A stretch of 6,217 nucleotides of DNA from Nostoc sp. CHAB 5715. Lineage in GTDB: Bacteria; Cyanobacteriota; Cyanobacteriia; Cyanobacteriales; Nostocaceae. Each line of letters starts with the position of its first letter. The first letter of the stretch is position 1. The notes below the pieces were generated by a model, which ran no database searches, was not told the DNA's origin, and was given only the letters and a program-made list of their open reading frames with translations. Where the stretch lies: the NCBI RefSeq assembly GCF_020829685.1, contig NZ_JAIVFR010000415.1, positions 1-6,217 on the forward strand, read 5' to 3'. Below are positions 3,953 to 6,217 of the stretch, in pieces. The position numbers and the translations under genes are program-made.

Positions 3953-6217
3953 CTGTGATTCGTCCACTCAAGTTTGCAACCATCAATACTAATTCAGTAA
4001 GCTCAATCGGTTTAGCTAAATGTATTTGGAAACCAGCATCAATCGCCCTTTGCCGCTCTTGTTCGGTGACATAGGCAGTGATTGCCGCTGCTGGAATTTG
4101 TCCCCCGGCAGATGCATCAAGCGCTCTCACCTGACGAATCAGGGAGATACCATCTTCATCTGGCATCCCAATATCTGCTAGAAGTACATCATATCTGCGA
4201 GGAGATTCAGTTAGAGCCGCGATCGCTTCCCTTGCCGATGTCACAACCACTACTTCCGCCTCGAAGTCTTCTAACATCCATTTGATTAAGTCGCGGCTAT
4301 CTAGTTGATCGTCTACAGCTAAGATGCATAAGCCTTCAAGGGTAACAGATGGACGCTTACCATCTAATGTATCTGGAGCCTCTGATAAAACGCTCGGCTC
4401 TAAATAAGTTGGCGGTGTAATCTCTGGCGGTATTGAGCGCAGAGGCAGCCTGATGGCGATCGTGGTTCCTCGTCCCTCGCCTGGACTTTGTGCTTGAACT
4501 GTTCCACCGTGAAGTTCTACAAGATGACGGGCGATTGACAAGCCCAATCCAAGTCCCGGACTCGTTTTGGTGGTGCTGGAATTTCCTTGGCGGAAGCGGT
4601 CAAAAATATATGGCAGCAAGTCTGCCTGGATGCCAATTCCTGTGTCGCTGACTTGAATTTGGGCGTGAGTATCTACAGCTTCGAGCATGATTCCCACTCG
4701 CCCATCGGCTGGAGTGAACTTAATCGCGTTAGAAAGTAAATTCCACAGAACTTGCTGTAAACGGTCAAAATCTCCGACAACTGTCGCCGAGTTCAACTGT
4801 GAAACAATTTGAATGCTTTTCGCCTCTGCGGAAAATTCTATAGACTTAATGGCGGCATCCACTACTGAAACTAGATCGATTAGACGAGTGTTTAAATGAA
4901 GCTTTCCACTCGTAATCCGTGAGAGATCCAGCATATCATCGATTAATTTAGCTTGCACTTTAGCACTCCGCTCCACCACTTCCCAGGCACGAGTGATTGT
5001 TGAAGAATCTAGATCGCGCTTGCGGAAAAGTTGCGCCCAGCCCAGTATAGTATTAAGCGGGTTACGAAGTTCATGGGAGAGATTCGACAGGAATTCGTCT
5101 TTAGCTCGGTTGGCGATTTGGGCCTCTTGACGGGCTGACTGCTCCTGTGCTAAAAGGTTAGATCGCTCTAACTCGAACTGCTTGCGATCGCTAATATCTT
5201 CAATCGCCAGCAAAATCCTTTGGGCTTCTCCCTGTTGAATAATTTTCCAACCATTGAGCAGCATGGTTTTCTTCCCAATCTGCTCAAAACAATGCTCTAC
5301 CTCCAAGTTTTGAATACTTGTATCGTTAACCAGAATGTCTTCTAAGAGCGGTTGTAGTCCAGGTAGGTTCCACTGACCATTCCCTAGTTCAAAAATCAGA
5401 GATTGCGTTGTCTGTGCTGGTGAAACCTGAAATGTTTCATAAAACGAGCGATTGGCTTTGTTCACCTGGAAATCAGAATCAAGCACGATTAATGGCACTT
5501 GTACCGTCTCCACAATCGCTTCAGCGTAATTCCGGGCTTGTTCTAAAGTTGCGGCATTGCGTTTAAGAACATCAATATCTATTAACACTAACACTATACC
5601 GTCAATCTGGTTTTCTGTGGTGCGATAAGGACGGATGCGGAGGTTATACCAATGTCCCCCCATAGTTTGGACTTCTAATTCTTTGATGCTGAGTGTGTCA
5701 AGTACTTCCAAAATTAGAGGTTCTAAATCAGGAATATTCAGATTGGCTCTGATATCGCTCAAAGGTCGTCCAGCATCGGTGGGAATTAAATTGAAAAGCC
5801 GCTGCGCCATTGGCGTAAAACGTCGAACGCGTAAGTCCGAAGTCAATATCAAAATGGGAATATTGATACTGGCAAGCAAATTCGTCAGATCATTGTTAAC
5901 TTGGTGTAATTCCTGATTTCGAGAGCGAAGTTCTTCATTAGTTGTGTTGAGTTCTTCGTTGGTTGCCTGAATCTCTTCTTTGGCAGTTTCTAGCTCCTCA
6001 TTGGTGCTTTGCAACTCTTCATTGCTGGAGAGGATTTCTTCATTAGCAACTTTCAGGTCTTGATTGATGTGTTCCTGCTCTTGGATCACCGCTTGCAGAT
6101 ATTCTTGAGTCGCAGCCCTCTCTTGGTTGGCGTTTGCGAGTTCAAGCCTTAGCCGAACAATTTCCCGCTCTAAGTCTGGCTGCTCTTGCCTCTCAGGATT
6201 TACCGGGTTGAAGTTGT
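3942..6217 (-). CDS. Hybrid sensor histidine kinase, C-terminal part (CheR-type linker, PAS, PAS, HisKA, HATPase, REC)
   Basis: The frame is open from the right edge (first whole codon at 6215-6213), giving 757 residues with the N-terminus outside the window; a GTG at 6087-6089 is internal, not a start. Visible residues about 15-112 form a Glu/Asn-rich coiled coil with repeated NEEL motifs (SSNEELQSTNEEL), the linker typical between CheR methyltransferase and PAS domains. Two PAS domains follow (about 112-218, with RRFTP, and 227-346), then HisKA (370-438; phospho-acceptor H381 in SHELRNPL), HATPase (477-592; N492 and N496 in the N-box, D524 in SDTGIGI, glycines 554-558) and a C-terminal receiver (628-747; D635, D636, phospho-acceptor D681, T713, K735). 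All key residues are present, so it should autophosphorylate and pass phosphate to its own receiver. No membrane segment is visible; the cytosolic PAS domains would sense the signal. It probably continues upstream into CheR, perhaps also CheB. No clear terminator follows the stop. Confidence 0.95.
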   Translation of the reverse strand, partial: NFNPVNPERQEQPDLEREIVRLRLELANANQERAATQEYLQAVIQEQEHINQDLKVANEEILSSNEELQSTNEELETAKEEIQATNEELNTTNEELRSRNQELHQVNNDLTNLLASINIPILILTSDLRVRRFTPMAQRLFNLIPTDAGRPLSDIRANLNIPDLEPLILEVLDTLSIKELEVQTMGGHWYNLRIRPYRTTENQIDGIVLVLIDIDVLKRNAATLEQARNYAEAIVETVQVPLIVLDSDFQVNKANRSFYETFQVSPAQTTQSLIFELGNGQWNLPGLQPLLEDILVNDTSIQNLEVEHCFEQIGKKTMLLNGWKIIQQGEAQRILLAIEDISDRKQFELERSNLLAQEQSARQEAQIANRAKDEFLSNLSHELRNPLNTILGWAQLFRKRDLDSSTITRAWEVVERSAKVQAKLIDDMLDLSRITSGKLHLNTRLIDLVSVVDAAIKSIEFSAEAKSIQIVSQLNSATVVGDFDRLQQVLWNLLSNAIKFTPADGRVGIMLEAVDTHAQIQVSDTGIGIQADLLPYIFDRFRQGNSSTTKTSPGLGLGLSIARHLVELHGGTVQAQSPGEGRGTTIAIRLPLRSIPPEITPPTYLEPSVLSEAPDTLDGKRPSVTLEGLCILAVDDQLDSRDLIKWMLEDFEAEVVVVTSAREAIAALTESPRRYDVLLADIGMPDEDGISLIRQVRALDASAGGQIPAAAITAYVTEQERQRAIDAGFQIHLAKPIELTELVLMVANLSGRITDNS
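4219..4226. repeat. HIP1 octamer
   Basis: GCGATCGC inside the receiver-domain coding sequence of the hybrid kinase. Its presence within a conserved gene supports a HIP1-rich cyanobacterial host. Confidence 0.9.
5184..5191. repeat. HIP1 octamer
   Basis: GCGATCGC in the kinase gene, in the segment joining the second PAS domain to HisKA (around the DISDRKQFELE region). Confidence 0.9.

Noticed and set aside
3777..3992. Plus-strand 71-codon frame
   Set aside because: It is made of repeat sequence, including the GAATTAC heptads read as a repetitive peptide, and then kinase antisense.
6087..6089. GTG as the start of the histidine kinase
   Set aside because: The frame continues without a stop to the window edge and the added 42 residues extend the same coiled-coil linker, so this codon is an internal valine.

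Overview
The window looks like chromosomal DNA of a filamentous, probably heterocyst-forming (Nostoc-like) cyanobacterium. Evidence seen: three HIP1 octamers (GCGATCGC at 116-123, 4219-4226 and 5184-5191), two heptanucleotide tandem arrays of the STRR kind, several families of small palindromic interspersed repeats, and two multidomain signalling genes of a type common in these organisms. The genus is an inference; no rRNA or other marker gene is present.

Layout. 1-322: the last 74 codons of a NACHT-type gene, whose upstream part is replaced by an 85-bp perfect inverted copy of itself. 323-1690: about 1.4 kb without a convincing gene, packed with repeats: a TIR-bounded element holding a three-stem fold, a TCATTGCGAG palindrome, a 21-bp minisatellite, a MITE-like element with a clean 9-bp target duplication (1042-1187) set into the end of an older one with 24-bp perfect ends (1191-1354), and a large hairpin with a heptad array in its loop just upstream of cheB. 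1691-2731 (+): a stand-alone CheB methylesterase-domain protein with a C-terminal zinc-ribbon-like module. 2732-3052: a composite palindromic repeat. 3053-3262 (-): a small conserved-looking protein of unknown function with a plausible promoter. 3263-3941: more palindromic repeats, including a 102-bp element inserted with a 10-bp target duplication inside another repeat. 3942-6217 (-): the C-terminal 757 residues of a large hybrid histidine kinase (coiled coil, PAS, PAS, HisKA, HATPase, REC) that runs off the right edge. Its linker is the type found directly after CheR methyltransferase domains.

How the genes may work together. CheB and the kinase gene converge tail to tail across about 1.2 kb of repeats and the small gene. 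In many bacteria CheB, CheR, PAS and kinase domains are fused in one protein. Here the CheB part in the window is separate, so the two proteins may be partners in a non-flagellar, chemotaxis-like signalling route (inference). I see no phage, CRISPR, transposase, RNA gene or clearly new multi-gene system. The most notable content is the layered structure of small mobile repeats, some of which can be put in order of insertion from target duplications.
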